Of a stretch of 64,000 nt of DNA, positions 10,599-22,625 are shown piece after piece. Below the pieces are notes generated by a model. The model was not told where the DNA came from, searched no databases, and worked only from the letters and a program-made list of their open reading frames with translations. The stretch comes from Saururus chinensis. Lineage: Eukaryota > Streptophyta > Magnoliopsida > Piperales > Saururaceae. The stretch is taken from NCBI GenBank assembly GCA_035235625.1, contig CP141146.1, positions 23,492,501 through 23,556,500 on the forward strand, in the 5' to 3' direction. The stretch's first letter is position 1. Each line of letters starts with the position of its first letter. The position numbers were made by a program, and so were the translations under genes.

Positions 10599-13500
10599 GG
10601 TGCTTCCTAGCTTAACACATACCTCTCCTTTTGTTTTCAGTTAGATTATAGCAGACATTGATAAGCACAGTTATTGGCTCATTTTTTGACTTTGTGCTGA
10701 TATATAGCAGACATTGATAAGCACAGTTATTGGCTTATTTCTTGACTTTGTGCTGAAGTAATGGGAAAAGTAGTGGAATGCTTGCTTTTTTACTTTTTTC
10801 CTGGAATACTTGTGGGAAGCTGTCATAAACTCTTTAACACGCACGTTGAAATACATTTTGCATACACGTTTTTTATGGAAATGCAAAACCTAAAAGCTGA
10901 TTACATCCTTTCTAATACTTTTATAGAAAATTTTTAACCTAAGAACTGTTTGTACAGGCTAATTAACATACAATTACGTGTATCAGTCTTGATGTTTAGA
11001 CGATTAGTCTAAGCAACTAGTTTGTAGCTCTTTGTGTTTGATAATGGAACTGGTTTTAAATTGTGGCTTTTAGAGAATAAACTTATTATAGCTATGATCG
11101 GGGATGGAGCCAGGGGGGTGTAGGAGGGGGCCATGGGCCCCCCTAGCCAATAAAATTCACTATTTTATTATAGGTGGGACCATGTGGCCCACTGATTTTT
11201 CCATTGAGGTGGGACCACATGGCCTCCCTAAGCTTTTTGCACATCCTTTTGGCCCCCCTTGAACTCCTTTCCTTTCTCCGTCCCTGGCTATGATTTTATA
11301 TCATGTTTTGTAACTAATAAAACTACAATTATTTTGTTTTTTTATTAATTATTCTTGCAAGATTTTGGTTAATAATGTTTTAGTATGTTATATTAGTTAT
11401 CTATGATTTCATTATGAGAAGCGGTAAGGTCAAGTCGACTTGACAATTTTTTGTCAAGTCAAGTTGGTGGGTGCGATTGAATCAGGATCCAACGGTTTCT
11501 CACAAGCATAACTGACTAAAGGCAGTTATGCAGTTACTAATAGGCAGCAGTTGAATCATGATCCAACGGGTCGCTGATGTTTAATTCGACAAAAAAATTG
11601 TCTGGTCAACTTGACTTTACCTTTTACTATGTACTCTTTTATATGAGTGTGTCTTTGTTATTTGTTAAAGTTTTAGTATGTTTTTAAATTCTCTATGATC
11701 TATTTTACACTTTCATTTGAGTGCATCTTTGGTATCCTGTGGGGCGCCTTTTTCATGTCATCGGCACTATGACTTTTATCAACACCTTCTGTCGGGATCA
11801 TGGATGTTGCTATGTCATTCAACCCTATCATGGGCTAATTCCGTGTCCAAATTCATACTTCTTCAAGTATTTTTTTACTAGTTCCTTGCAAGTCATCTTG
11901 GGTTTCTCTATCACCTTTCACAAGCGATGTTTGTAGTCTTTGTTGGAGATAAAATAAGCTCCTTAATGTACTTTTTCTCAGTATATCATTAACTGGACCT
12001 ACTCCCAACTCGCCCCTAATGTAAACATTTTGTATATGAGCACCAATAGTTTTCACTCCATCCATTTTAATATTCTCATCTTGATACTCAACCTATCATT
12101 GTGACCTTTTTTTCTACTATTCTAATTTTCTTACACAAACAAATGTTTACCACATCTGCAGGAAACTGGAGCACATGGTGGAAGAAGTTGGTTCGTTAAG
12201 AGAAAGTCTGGATAAACATGTATTCCGTCATGAGAAGCTGATGCTTGAAGCTAAGGAGAGGGCAGAACTACTTGAAAGAGCTGTATGCGAATTTTTGAAT
12301 CTTAAATTTTCTTACATTATGGAAGTTTATGGTAATAATAATATTCTCTATTGCATTTATATAATCATTGTCACTTTTTAACATTGGATGAAGTACCTTT
12401 GAAACTCATGTTGCTCTTTAGTATTTAGAGATCTGATTCAAGGTCAGGACTACTATAGGGAAAACCATGAATGTTGGGCAAGTGAGAAACAGAGAATGGA
12501 GTTTTCTACCCGTCCTATATATGAGAGCTAGGAAGTTAAAAAAAAACAAAGAAAATTATATCAAGTTTCTTCAATGTTTTCTGACACATCAAGATATAAA
12601 CGAACTCTTTTGTGCTTGTAATCTCTGAATTTCCAGGAAGTTTATGCCTGGGATCTATAGTGATTTGATGCAGAAATATTGAGAATCGAGTACTGAAATA
12701 AAAAGAAAAACACAAATCATATTCTCTGTTTTTAAAAGTCAAGCTTGTTGCAGAAGTTATTATTTTCATATTGTGCAAAATGGTTTTGAATTTGGACTAG
12801 TTGTTAGATTGTTGTCTATGCTTTCTGGCTGCTAGAAGTAGTAGATGGATGTTTATGTAATAGGAAAAAAGTGATCTATGTTTTGCGTCTCTAATTGGGT
12901 GGTTGTTGCAATATTTTTAGAATGGCGAGTCCTCTCATATCTTGAGAATATTTGATGAGGAAGCTCAAGCTATGGTATCTGCACATAACTCATCACAGAT
13001 GCTTGATGAGGCTTATAGCACTGGAGTTGCTATTCTCAGCAAGTATGCAGAACAGAGAGATCACCTGAAGGTAGTCATTGATCCAATCCTGTATATATTC
13101 TTCACTTTGAATGCATTTTTACAATTAATTGTATTATACGAACTTAAATTTTATGAACAAGAGAATATCTTGGAGTACTGCAAGGCTCAATACAACGAAG
13201 TCTGTAAAGGAGTTGGTTTAGACTGAAATTTGAGTGGCATGGTTTAGGAAAAAGATGCAGGCAAAAGTTTTTGGGTTTTGAGAAGGAAAATGAGTTGTAT
13301 AGCCCCACATTCACTGATGGAAATGCTAACACTCTCATCCTCGAAGAGTTTTAAGTATCTGAGCCCTCATTCTTGGCATCTTAATATTGGAAAATAATCA
13401 CCTTGCAAGATGAAGGGTTAGGCTGTCTTGGACAACACAAAGTTGAGTCATCGAGTACTATTTTGGGTCCTTTGCACTTTGTGAATATATCTATTTTAGG

Positions 13501-13754
13501 TCTAAAGGATTCATGCTATGCATGTAGACTTCTTTTAGGTGCATATCTTTAATTTCATATATATGTCAGTGATACTTCTTTCATGGGTACAGAGAGCTCA
13601 AAGGAAAGCATTGGACATACTGAACACTGTGGGGCTCTCCAATTCTGTCTTGAAGTTGGTCGAGAGAAGGCACCGTGTTGACAAGTGGATTGCTTATGCT
13701 GGAATGATAACTACCATCATAGTTGTTTACCTATTCTGGAGGTGGACCCATTGA
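8452..13754 (+). CDS. MEMB: Membrin-type Golgi Qb-SNARE (MEMB11/12 family), four exons
   Basis: Exons are 8452-8723, 12162-12282, 12921-13070 and 13593-13754, all with GT..AG introns, giving 705 nt and 234 residues, the normal membrin length. Membrin is a v-/Qb-SNARE acting in ER-Golgi and intra-Golgi vesicle fusion. Diagnostic blocks are LCVDMDRLWRSIASKGQRDLWRR across exon 1 (shown here only in part in the family as MDxLWRSI...QRDLWRRK), MLEAKERAELLERA in exon 2, HILRIFDEEAQAM and GVAILSKYAEQRDHLK in exon 3, and RKALDILNTVGLSNSVLK with a C-terminal membrane anchor (WIAYAGMITTIIVVYLFWRW) in exon 4. The N-terminus holds a glycine run of GGA/GGG codons. The start at 8452 is preferred over an in-frame ATG at 8413 because it matches the family N-terminus and has a strong context. 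Intron 1 is 3.4 kb and TE-rich. The gene looks intact and functional. Confidence 0.95.
9125..9365 (+). mobile_element. TRIM-like miniature LTR retroelement remnant in membrin intron 1
   Basis: A TGGTATCAGAGC sequence at 9178, the classic primer-binding site complementary to initiator methionine tRNA, directly follows the LTR-like tail AACTTGGTTATCTTACA. About 100 bp later a purine tract leads to TGTTAGAATATAAA (9287), and that segment again ends AACTTGGTTATCTTAC near 9365. Two short direct terminal repeats around a PBS and polypurine tract, without coding sequence, describe a terminal-repeat retrotransposon in miniature. The left LTR is incomplete and the element is an old fossil. An inverted copy of the tail motif lies at 9125-9141. 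Confidence 0.6.
10305..10862 (+). repeat. Intron-1 segment duplicated at 46905-47446
   Basis: This part of membrin intron 1 matches 46905-47446 in the same orientation, including the CACCAGCCTTTCAGCTTGG block, the TA microsatellite and the tandem repeat. Inside it, 10552-10595 is a (TA)n microsatellite. A unit of about 57 bp containing GCAGACATTGATAAGCACAG is tandemly duplicated at roughly 10641-10757. The segment marks the left part of the partial membrin-locus copy 36 kb downstream. Confidence 0.85.
11099..11286. mobile_element. hAT-type MITE with 8-bp target duplication
   Basis: A 188-bp element in membrin intron 1 starts CGGGGATGGAG and ends CTCCGTCCCTG, near-perfect 11-bp terminal inverted repeats. 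It is flanked by GCTATGAT at 11091-11098 and 11287-11294, an exact 8-bp target duplication as made by hAT transposases. The interior is rich in GGGCCCCCC-type runs and has no coding capacity. Confidence 0.85.
11423..11621. mobile_element. Small inverted-repeat element (MITE)
   Basis: The left end GGTAAGGTCAAGTCGACTTG and the complement of the right end (GGTAAAGTCAAGTTGACC) are alike, and both arms also contain GACAATTTTTTGTC-type sequence. It is about 200 bp, non-coding, and contains a repeated GATCCAACGG motif in its body. No clear target duplication is seen, so the superfamily is not assigned. Confidence 0.6.
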
Positions 13755-13996
13755 TATTTGGTGCCACACTGTTTCGTACTCACCTATACCCAATTTTTTT
13801 GCAAGATAGTATGTTGAGGTGTACTGACCCATTGTGTATAAAGATGGCTATATTCTTACAGTTGGAACATTTTACCATGAAGCGAAAATAGTTGATATTC
13901 CTTCACAATTTTGAATGATAGGATATGGCTCTTTGAATTTTACTTCCATGAAGGACAAACCGTGTATCTTCATACATTTGAACATACATATTAATT
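13755..13996 (+). other. 3' UTR and immediate downstream of the membrin gene
   Basis: This stretch follows the TGA stop. Its segment CATTGTGTATAAAGATG at 13830-13846 reappears at the deletion junction of the downstream membrin copy (47430-47446). No polyadenylation signal can be assigned with confidence. Confidence 0.4.
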
Positions 13997-16494
13997 ACTG
14001 TAAGAGGTGTTAAGCGTGCATGTTAAAATTAAACTTGTCTCTGTTCAAAACTTCTCAATGATTTTAGCACAACTGTCCAAGTTGGATGGAGGCATAGGTT
14101 GCGGGGCGGAGAGATACTATGAAGTCACCACAAATCAGCAATTTCTGTTTGCCTGCAGCAATGTTCAACTGGATGTCTGGGCACAATCCGAGGCGTCAGC
14201 TTCCGGGGACAAGAGTATGATCAACACAAACTGGTTCATGTGGTTTTTGATGACAGCCCCAGCAGCAGCACAATAAGGCACGAGAAATGTGGCTTAAAAA
14301 TTTGTGGTTTATGTGAAAGTCGAAGTCAATTTATTTGAAGGAATGCTATGACCGTAAGGAAGGTGGTGCTGAGGCAACTGCGGAGATTCCTCTCTCACTG
14401 TGCTTTCGTATGTCAACTTCAGTCATTCCAATGGGGCTCGCACATATTGTCTACCACATCAAGAGGTCAGCATCTATAGAGAAGGTCCATGCTCCAGTCT
14501 TTAACATATGACGAAATCACTTTTTCAATTCCTGCATTGGGAAGTAGGTTAGAACTTGGAACAAAGTGGAACAAGGGTCCCATCATATAACCAGCTATCT
14601 TGAAAGTAATATTGAGAGATGCACCATTTCTAATGCTCCACCCTAATTTTTCAATGCGGCAAAGCAAGGTTTTCCGTATGAATGAGTCTGAGTTTTTCTT
14701 GATGGCTGGGGTAAGTGGACAAAGACGAGATTAAGGCATTCTATAGCCGTCTATTTTTATGTGGATTATGTGTTTATCTATTTGCATATGGCTATGACGT
14801 ACATGGATAGACTTAGACGAAAATGGACAAAATGAAGTGAAAGTTTAACATAGACCGCTTCATTCTCAAAGTAAGGGTTGTCAGTTCAAACATTAATTAA
14901 AAATAAGTTATAATAATAGTAGGATGGGCTTGTCTAAAAAATAAACAAATAATAAAACTATGTAAGACATGTAAGAGTATGACAAGTATTTATAATTTTT
15001 TTAGAAAGGCTAACATGGGTTAGTATTTAGTTTTAATTAAAAATAATAATAATAAAATATATAATTAGCTAACAAAGACGGCTACGGACATGGATAATTA
15101 TTATCCGTTGCTGTTCACATTAGAGATGGACAAAAATTAATAGTGTCCATTTTAGTGTGGGTGGGTGCTAACACGCTAGACATTAAATAAATGAACGCCA
15201 TTGGATGCTAACACTCCAGACATTAAACAAACGAACGCCATTACACCCCTGGCTTGTTAATTATGCTGATGCACAATGTGTTTGCCTTTGAAATTCAAGC
15301 CACTATCTTTAGTAGTGCGGCATAGATTTTCCCATTTGAATTGTGCATGGTCTTCTTTTCTTTGTTTGTATAATAGAAGAATCTATAACAGCAAACGATG
15401 CTCGATCTGCTTGACTGAGTTATTGAGCCTTCGAACCTGCACATCTAGAGTCCACTTTTGTTAGTAATTCCTACAGTTACCGCTTCTAAGTATGCTTCTA
15501 ATCACCAAAACTCCCATATATTTAGATATGATTAGAAACAGTTAAATTTTCCTGCTCCTCTAGCAGATCTCCTTTGGGCGGCAAAAGATACTGCTTTAAT
15601 TCTTGTTTAATGGCAGACCCACAACAGAAATCATTAGTTACTTAGCAACATAAATCTGCACTCCTCAGGCTAAGAGTTAGGACATGGTGGTACAAAAGAG
15701 AAACAATAGGAGTTATTTTTTGCCCTACTTGTTCTTTTGTTCCTCTTATTTGGAAAATGGAAGATGAACTTTGAAAAAGAAGACAGAAAAAGGGACTCCG
15801 CAATGTGTGTTTATAATTTTTTTATAAAATCCTGATTCAGCTCTCATTCTTTCTCTTCATGTCGACTTTTGTATACTTGTCTTCACGTACGTAATCATTC
15901 AGTTCCGACGGCGCCGGAAAAAGAGTTCACTAAATATTGCGTGTTGGAAACGGTCTTCTTTGCGATTTGCCGATTTCCCATGGCGTGGTTTATTTGACCA
16001 GAAAATCCCAATGATTTGGCCCACAAATTGGGTCCCACTTTGCTTAATTCTAATGGGTCTATAACTTCTTTGCTTCAAGGACATTTGGTGGAGTCAATTA
16101 GCAATAGCCCCACTTTGCTTGATGTGTTGACATAACACTTCAAACTTTTCAAAACGGAGATTAGGGCTGTGTTTGGATCCACATTTACATGGAAAAGAAA
16201 GGGGCCTTTTACCGGTTTTCTTGGTGGATGTTCAGTGACGGCCCTGCAGCCGGCAATAATGTCGGGTGGGCAGTGGCTATTGAAGAACACTGCCCAGGGG
16301 GTGTAGGGGGTTTCATATACCGGGGTGGCACACGGGGATATGATGACCGGGAAGAGGAGAGAAGTATTTTTTATGCTTTGCTCTGACAATGAGCTGAGCA
16401 TAAAGAATATATATAAAATGTTTATTTTTTACATGTATGGTGTACACGCTAACATACATTAGCGTAAGTACTAGTTACGTTAATGTACGCTAAT
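13997..16494 (+). repeat. Membrin 3' flank, duplicated at 53509-56166
   Basis: From ACTGTAAGAGGTGTTAAGCG onward this region aligns with 53509-56166 in direct orientation, with indels: the copy has a solo LTR insertion at 54135 and lacks about 280 bp near 15590. Part of it (14007-14480) looks like decayed coding DNA, but I cannot assign a family. The short frames in it are broken and differ between the two copies, so neither is likely to encode a protein. No other gene is recognised here. Confidence 0.8.
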
Positions 16495-17592
16495 ATGTGT
16501 ACCTTCGATCTTGAAATTGAACGTTTCACGTACATTAATTTAACTTGGCTCCCGGTGAATAGGGAGTACGAAAAATACTTCAAATAGGGAGAATAAGTGA
16601 AGAGACATATGATTAAGACTAAATTAAATATTATTTTTACATTAAATAAGAGCATAACCATTACACTTAAAATAGAATAATTAATGGCTCACTAATATGA
16701 GCCTAAAGCCTATTAACTTAACTAAAGACAAGTACTAATAAGTTATAATTAACTTAATGACTTAACTCCCCATATTAAGTAATAACATAATCAAAACCCA
16801 AAATCTACTTAGAATATGGATCCCTTGGACTTTTAAGACAGGTCATAACATTTTATCAGGCTTTTGCATCTACTTCATCAATGAATTACTTCAAAATCTA
16901 CGTGCATTGGGCCTGCCATAGATCCGCTAAGAACAACTAATCTGGCTAGGCATGAGACATGGGGCAAGAGCTAAAAACTAACCTGAAGCGGGCTCCCTCA
17001 GGTTGTCGACAAGCAACGCGGACAATTAAAGATTAATAACACCCAGCGGTGGCTCAGAAAGAATGGTAGGTATAGGTGCTGGGGTAGGCATGGCAGAGGC
17101 CCTAGGGCCAGCTTGGAAGTGTGCGGATCCTTAGTGATCTCATTATACAAAGTCTTTTGTACGCAGTTTTTTCTTCTTGAGTTGGAGGGTGGCTGAGGCA
17201 GCACTGCGAGGAAAACCGTTGGGGTCAGATTTGGAGTAGACTGGTTCGGGTGCGGCATGATGGGAAGATGAAACGCCGAATAGGTTGAGTGCAGTCAGAT
17301 TCACAGCCGGGTTCTCTTGGACTCGATATGGACCCGTACACATCAGTTTCGTCTTCCTCCACCCGTTATATGTAATGACATGGATATTTTGGTCTTTTGA
17401 GCTCATCATGAGCCAAGCCTAAGAAATACTTATGAAGTATCTATTTTCAAGATTGACGGTGTATATGCTAGTGCACGTTAGCATAAAAAGCTAATGTGCC
17501 TAGCATGCATGCCGTCGATCTTGAATATAGATGTTTTACAAATGTTTTTTACGCTCGGCTCATTGTCAGAGACTAACATAAAAAATGCTTCC
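16357..17592. mobile_element. Inverted-repeat element with 150-170 bp arms and a GC-rich interior
   Basis: The left arm (about 16357-16530) and the complement of the right arm (about 17435-17592) share GAAGYATTTTTTATG, CTCTGACAATGAGC[C/T]GAGC and a GATCTTGAA-containing block, together with GCTAAC/TTAGC palindromes. The interior (16530-17435) includes a GC-richer part at 16990-17410 that stands out from the arms and could be acquired DNA, but I recognise no gene. No transposase or clear target duplication was found. The left arm is also present, cut short, at 56030-56166 in the duplicated membrin flank. Confidence 0.6.
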
Positions 17593-18130
17593 TTGATTAT
17601 GAGACTATACTGGGTATTACCATGCCTAGAATCTAGGGCAATTTTATGAATGGGTGGCTTGGTTGAGAGCTGGGCTGCTCTATTTTGTGAATGAAAAGAA
17701 GTCCCATTCATCTCTTTGAATGATTCACTGTCCCAACTTCTTAAGTTCAAATCTTTTCTATAATTTAGAATTGCTTATGAACTAAAGCAAATTTTCCTTC
17801 CCAAAATACCTGCCCTATGAACATCTTTCATGACGAGATGCCTAAGGGAGGTTGCAATAACCCACTCCCTGATATGGTTTAATGTAAGGAAGAGTTAAAT
17901 ATAATATCCAAAATTTTAGAAGAAAATATGTACAAATAAAGCGGTGAGACTTTATTAATTGATTAGAGCTCAAAAATAAGTGCATAAGCCCAATAATGCT
18001 TAAATCAGATGCCACGATTATGGTTACAACCTCAAGAAGTCAGCAACATAGGTAGACCCCACTTGAAAAGTTCAGGACAATCTACCCATGTGTGTTTTTT
18101 TTTGTTAGGTCGCATCGATACAATCCTAAT
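17593..18130. other. Intergenic, nothing recognised
   Basis: AT-rich DNA between the inverted-repeat element and the second LTR copy. No gene or repeat structure was recognised. Confidence 0.4.
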
Positions 18131-21014
18131 TGTCATGACCCAGATTTTTTAAAACCTTTTTTTAATATAGGACATAAAATAAAACATGAGGAATTTTTTT
18201 ATTAAATTAAAATAAATTATCAAATTAAATATCCATGTCATGATAACTGGGCTTCATAAATATGAATATAAAATATATGATATTATTACACATGTCTAAA
18301 TTATATAAATAATAGGTTAATAATGTAAGTACAAGTCTATTATCTATCTAAAAATAAATAACGAAGTAAAATTGTCTCTCACGTTATTAATTATAATTAC
18401 TTACAAAATTGTAGAAGTAAAAAAACTATGTCCCACTAGTATAATGTTGTTGTCAATTGCCCTTCAACATCTTGATCTCACTAGTTCTCATCTAAAGAAC
18501 CTACAACCAACATGACCAAACAACAATGAAATATCTCTCTTTGGAGGAAAGTTTCTAAAAGAATAAAAGTATTAATTAATATTTTTCAGATCGGGCCAAC
18601 ATCTCCAAGATGTTAGTTGTCTATGTGCGCATCGAACAACATATCTCCAATGTTAGTTCCAACAAAATCGGATACTGACATAATTCTGCCTAAAAACTAC
18701 ATTATTACAAGAAACATAACATCAAATATGTAATGATTAAGTATTTTAAACTAGCATATATTTGATGCAAGTCCTTTAGGTGTTCCACTTGTTCTAATTA
18801 AACAAGAAGTATCAGACAATTTTATTAATTATGTATCGAACAAATGAACGATAATTAATATCCTCGTCCAATCACATTATAGAAAGACACATCAAATGTT
18901 AATCTAAGTGGAAAATGATACAACCACCATGGACCATTCTCGAAAGGAAACTGTCTATAATGCAACCTAGCCCCTTAGGACCTGACCGGAGTGGAAGGGC
19001 ATGACCCATAACTGCACCTAAATAATAATAGTAGGAGAAGCCAACAAAGCAAGATGTTCACTTATCTAAATGCATGTCCAGTAAACGATTCTAAATAGAT
19101 TAGTGGTGAGCATGGCTCCCACAGAGCTCCCTCCAATGGGGAGGTGCAACTACACAGCCAAATCAATAACTCCTTAATAGAGTTGAAACACAGAAAAATC
19201 ATCCTGAACCCTACTTGTGCATAACAAACAAGGAAGTATTCAAAGTGATTATCCCAAATTCTATCAGTCTCTTTCAAACTGGGGTCTAAACTCAAAATTG
19301 CCACCAATTTATTAACCAAGGCAAATAATCAAGTCAAAGGTCTTATTCACTCTATGAACTAGTCCCACACCCGTCTGAGGGTATTTTACTTTTTATCTTG
19401 ATTAGGTGTTCTCTCCCAATCCAAAGCTATCTTACCACATCAATTAATATTTCATTAATCTTAAGTTAATGAAAAATTACTAGCACAACATCAATAGAAA
19501 ACATTAAAGAAAATAAAAATATAAATAACATAGATCCACACAAGTATAAATGAATTGTAATACCAAGGGCCAAACCCAATTATGGCACTAAAAAGACCTG
19601 TACTCTCATACCCTAACTCTCCTCAAGCTATGAGCTTGTATTTTTATGAAAACAGGTTATAATGTCTTAAGAGCATTAGGGTAAATTTCTACATGGAACA
19701 CAGTCCTCTCCATTCTTGGGTAAGTCTTTGACTTCTCAAGATGTTTCAATCTCAAATTGTCCTGTTAATTCCAATCACGCGAATGCAGGCCTAGCCGCTC
19801 ATAGGAGCATTTTTATCATTTTGTTTAGGGTTTTCCTTAATTCTAATGGGTCTATAGCTGAGCTCAAAGGTACTCCTTGAGGTCATGGACCCGGGGTAAT
19901 TTTTCTTGCATTTAACGGGATCGTGAACCCCTTGAACCGACCTTGGTTTGCTTAATGGTTCACCCTTAACCCTAGGCTTAAAATGATTAATTATCTAATT
20001 ACTGGGATTTTTCCCTAGCTTGTGACTTGGTCTATATTTAGATTCACACACACACACACACACACACACCCACCTATTATTTGATTTTTGTCTTCTAATT
20101 TTTGAATCCAGTCAAAGGCCCTTGAACCAAAGGCCCTAAATCTAGTAATTGAAGATCATTCTACGATTCAACTAGAAGAGGTAAATTGGTCATTTTATAA
20201 ATGTTGGGATTCCCCCCCAGCCCAAAACTTGGTTTGGTTACTCATCATGTCCCCTAGGACCGTCTATAATTTTCTTGGTTTTTTCCCACATCTACAACCT
20301 ATTGAATTGGACCTAGTTTAGTGAGTTTTTTTCTTGAACTGGGTCAGTGGACTCAGGCCAGGCCTGCAAACTAGCCTGTGGGTCGTCTTCTTCCTAAAGA
20401 TGCCCAGGGCAAAGGGTAGTGATTGGATTGCATCCAGCCTAGACCCTAGCCACCATCGAGGGTCTCTTACCTTAGGATGGCAAGGGCGGAGGCCTGGCCA
20501 CCTATGCCCCCACAGCCATAGACCTACATTGCAAGTCTGATGCAGTTGGTGCATAGACCCACTTGGCACACCCTTACTGCGTCTTCGAAAAATATTATCT
20601 ATTTACTTGATTATGTGATTTGCAAACTGTCAAATATTATATTTATGTCTGATAAGATAAGTACTCCTACTGAGTATTTTAAAATACTCACCACCCCCTA
20701 GACCTTGCAAGGCCCGGTGTGGAATAGACGGCTATAAAAGAAAGCAATAAAGATACTTTTGGGAGCTTCAAGTGGTGACCACAGAGTCTACGATTACACC
20801 AGTAGTTTTCGAAGTATATTTTCATAATTTTTTGGCTTGAGAAGACTTATTTATATCTTTACTTATGTGTTTGTACACAAATAGCATATTTCCTGGGAAA
20901 TAAAGTATATCATGTTATGTTACGATTATGTGTTTCCAGGTTACGACCTAAGCAAACTCTCTGATTTTAATTTTTTAACTCTTTATATGTTTTATAAAAT
21001 CTCAAGTCGTGACA
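18131..21014. mobile_element. Second, diverged LTR-type copy related to 386-3611
   Basis: It begins TGTCATGACCCAGATT, the same start as the solo LTR at 386, and shares many collinear blocks: the GATCGGGCCAACATC block at 18589, the GAGGGTATTTTA block at 19377, and the GCATTAGGGTAA block at 19673. It appears to end CAAGTCGTGACA at 21014, giving TG...CA ends, but no matching 5-bp target duplication is seen and the last kilobase is not clearly alike. No retroelement genes lie inside. It is more decayed than the first copy and carries a (CA)n microsatellite at 20045-20070. Confidence 0.55.
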
Positions 21015-21149
21015 AATAGTGAGAGAGAAGAGAGAGAGAGAGAGGAGAGTAGAAAAAGAGAACGGTAGAGAGTGAGTGAAGATAGAGAAGAGAGAGAGAA
21101 GAGAGAGAAAGAGGAGTGAGTGATGAGAGGGAGAGAGAGAGAGGAGAGT

Positions 21150-21180
<31 letters not shown>

Positions 21181-22625
21181 AAAGAGGGAGTTGAGAGTGT
21201 GGAGAGTAGATAGAGATGGGAGAGAGCATGAAGAGAAAGAAGAGAGGGAGAAAAGAGAGCGAAGGAGGAGAGAGAGTGGGAATAGAGTAGAGTGAGAGAA
21301 AAGAGAGAGAGGGGAGAGAGAGTGAGTGAAGAGATAAGGAGAAAAGAGAGAGGGAGAGAGAGAGACACTAGAGAGAATGAAGAGTGAGAGAGAAGTGTGA
21401 GAGGTGAGAGACAGATGAGAGAGAGAAGAGAGAATGAAGAGAGAGGAGAGACAAAGTGTAGATCGAGAGAGGGGAGAGAGAGTGAGTGAAGAGAGAGAAG
21501 AGAGAGAGAGTGAGAGACTACAAGGAGAGGGAGACTGAGAGAGGAGAGAGAGAGTAGAGAGAAAAAGGAGAGGAGAGAGTGAAGAGAGAGAGAGAGAGAG
21601 AGAGGAGAGGGAAGAGAGAGTGAGAGAGAAGAGAGGGGAGAGAGGAGGGCAGAGGCAGAGAGAGGAGAAAGGGATAGAGAGAAGAGGGAGTGAAGGGAGA
21701 AATGAGAGAGATAGGAGAGTAGAAGAGAGGAGAGAGTGATAGGAGAGAAAAGAGAGTAGACAGAGAGAGGGTAGAGATTGAGTGAGTGAAGAGAGAGAAA
21801 AAAGAAAGAGAGTAGAGAGAGAGAAAAGAGAGTGACAGTAGATAGAGAGGGGAGAGAGAGAGTGAGTGAGTGAGAGAGATGGAGAAAAGAGGGAGAGAGG
21901 AAAGACAGATAAGAGAGGGAGAGTGAGAGAGGAGAGTGAGAGAGAACAGAGAGAAAAGGGAGAGAGAGGAGAGAAAGAGTAGTGAGAATGGAAAGTCAGA
22001 GAGAAGGGAAAGAGAAAATAGAGAGAGTAGAGAGAGAGAGAGGTGAGTGGATAGATGTAGGGGAGAGAGAGAGTGAGTAAAGAGAAAGAAGATAGAGGAA
22101 GAAAAGAGAGACAATGAGGAGAGAGATAAGGAAGGGAGGTGACAGAGAGATGAGAAAGAGAGTAGGGAAAGAGGAGAGTGAGGAGAGAGAGAAAGAGTAG
22201 AGAAAGAGAGAGAGAAGGGAGAGATAGGAGAGAAAGAGTGGTGAGAGAGAAGAGAGAGATGTGAGAAGTGAGAGGGCAGAGAGAGTGAAGAGAGATATAG
22301 GAGAGCGGAGAGAGAGTGTAGATTGAGAGAGGGGGGAGAGAGTGGGGGAGAGAGTGAGAGAGAGATGAGAGAGGGAGAGTGAGAGAGTGTGAGAAAAAGT
22401 GAGATAGGAGAGAGAGGAGAGAAAGAGGATAGAGAGGGAGAGAGTGAAGAGAGAGATAGGAGAGAGAACGGAGAGAGGAGTGGAGATAGAGAGTCAGGAG
22501 AGTGAGGAGAGAGCGAAAGGAGAGATAGGAGAGAGAACAGAGAGAGGAGTGGAGATAGAGAGTCAGGAGAGTGAGGAGAGAGTGTGTGAGATAGGAGAGG
22601 GACAGAGGAGAAAAGAAGAGAGATC
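21015..22625. repeat. Irregular GA-rich tract, 1.6 kb
   Basis: Almost every base on the + strand is purine, built of GAGA, GGAGA and GTGAGA units with frequent interruptions. The long Ser/Leu-rich and Arg/Glu-rich frames here come from the simple repeat and are not genes. A 60-bp unit (GGAGATAGAGAGTCAGGAG plus neighbours) is tandemly duplicated near 22480 and 22550. Confidence 0.9.

Noticed and set aside
14007-14480. Possible NLR-like or other coding remnant downstream of membrin
   Set aside because: A vague similarity of a KCGL-type stretch to TIR-NLR C-termini was considered, but no NB-ARC or LRR sequence is present and the frames differ between the two copies.
16189-16401. Short overlapping frames on both strands near 16.2-16.4 kb
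   Set aside because: The frames change in the duplicated copy near 55.9 kb, and no protein family is recognised.
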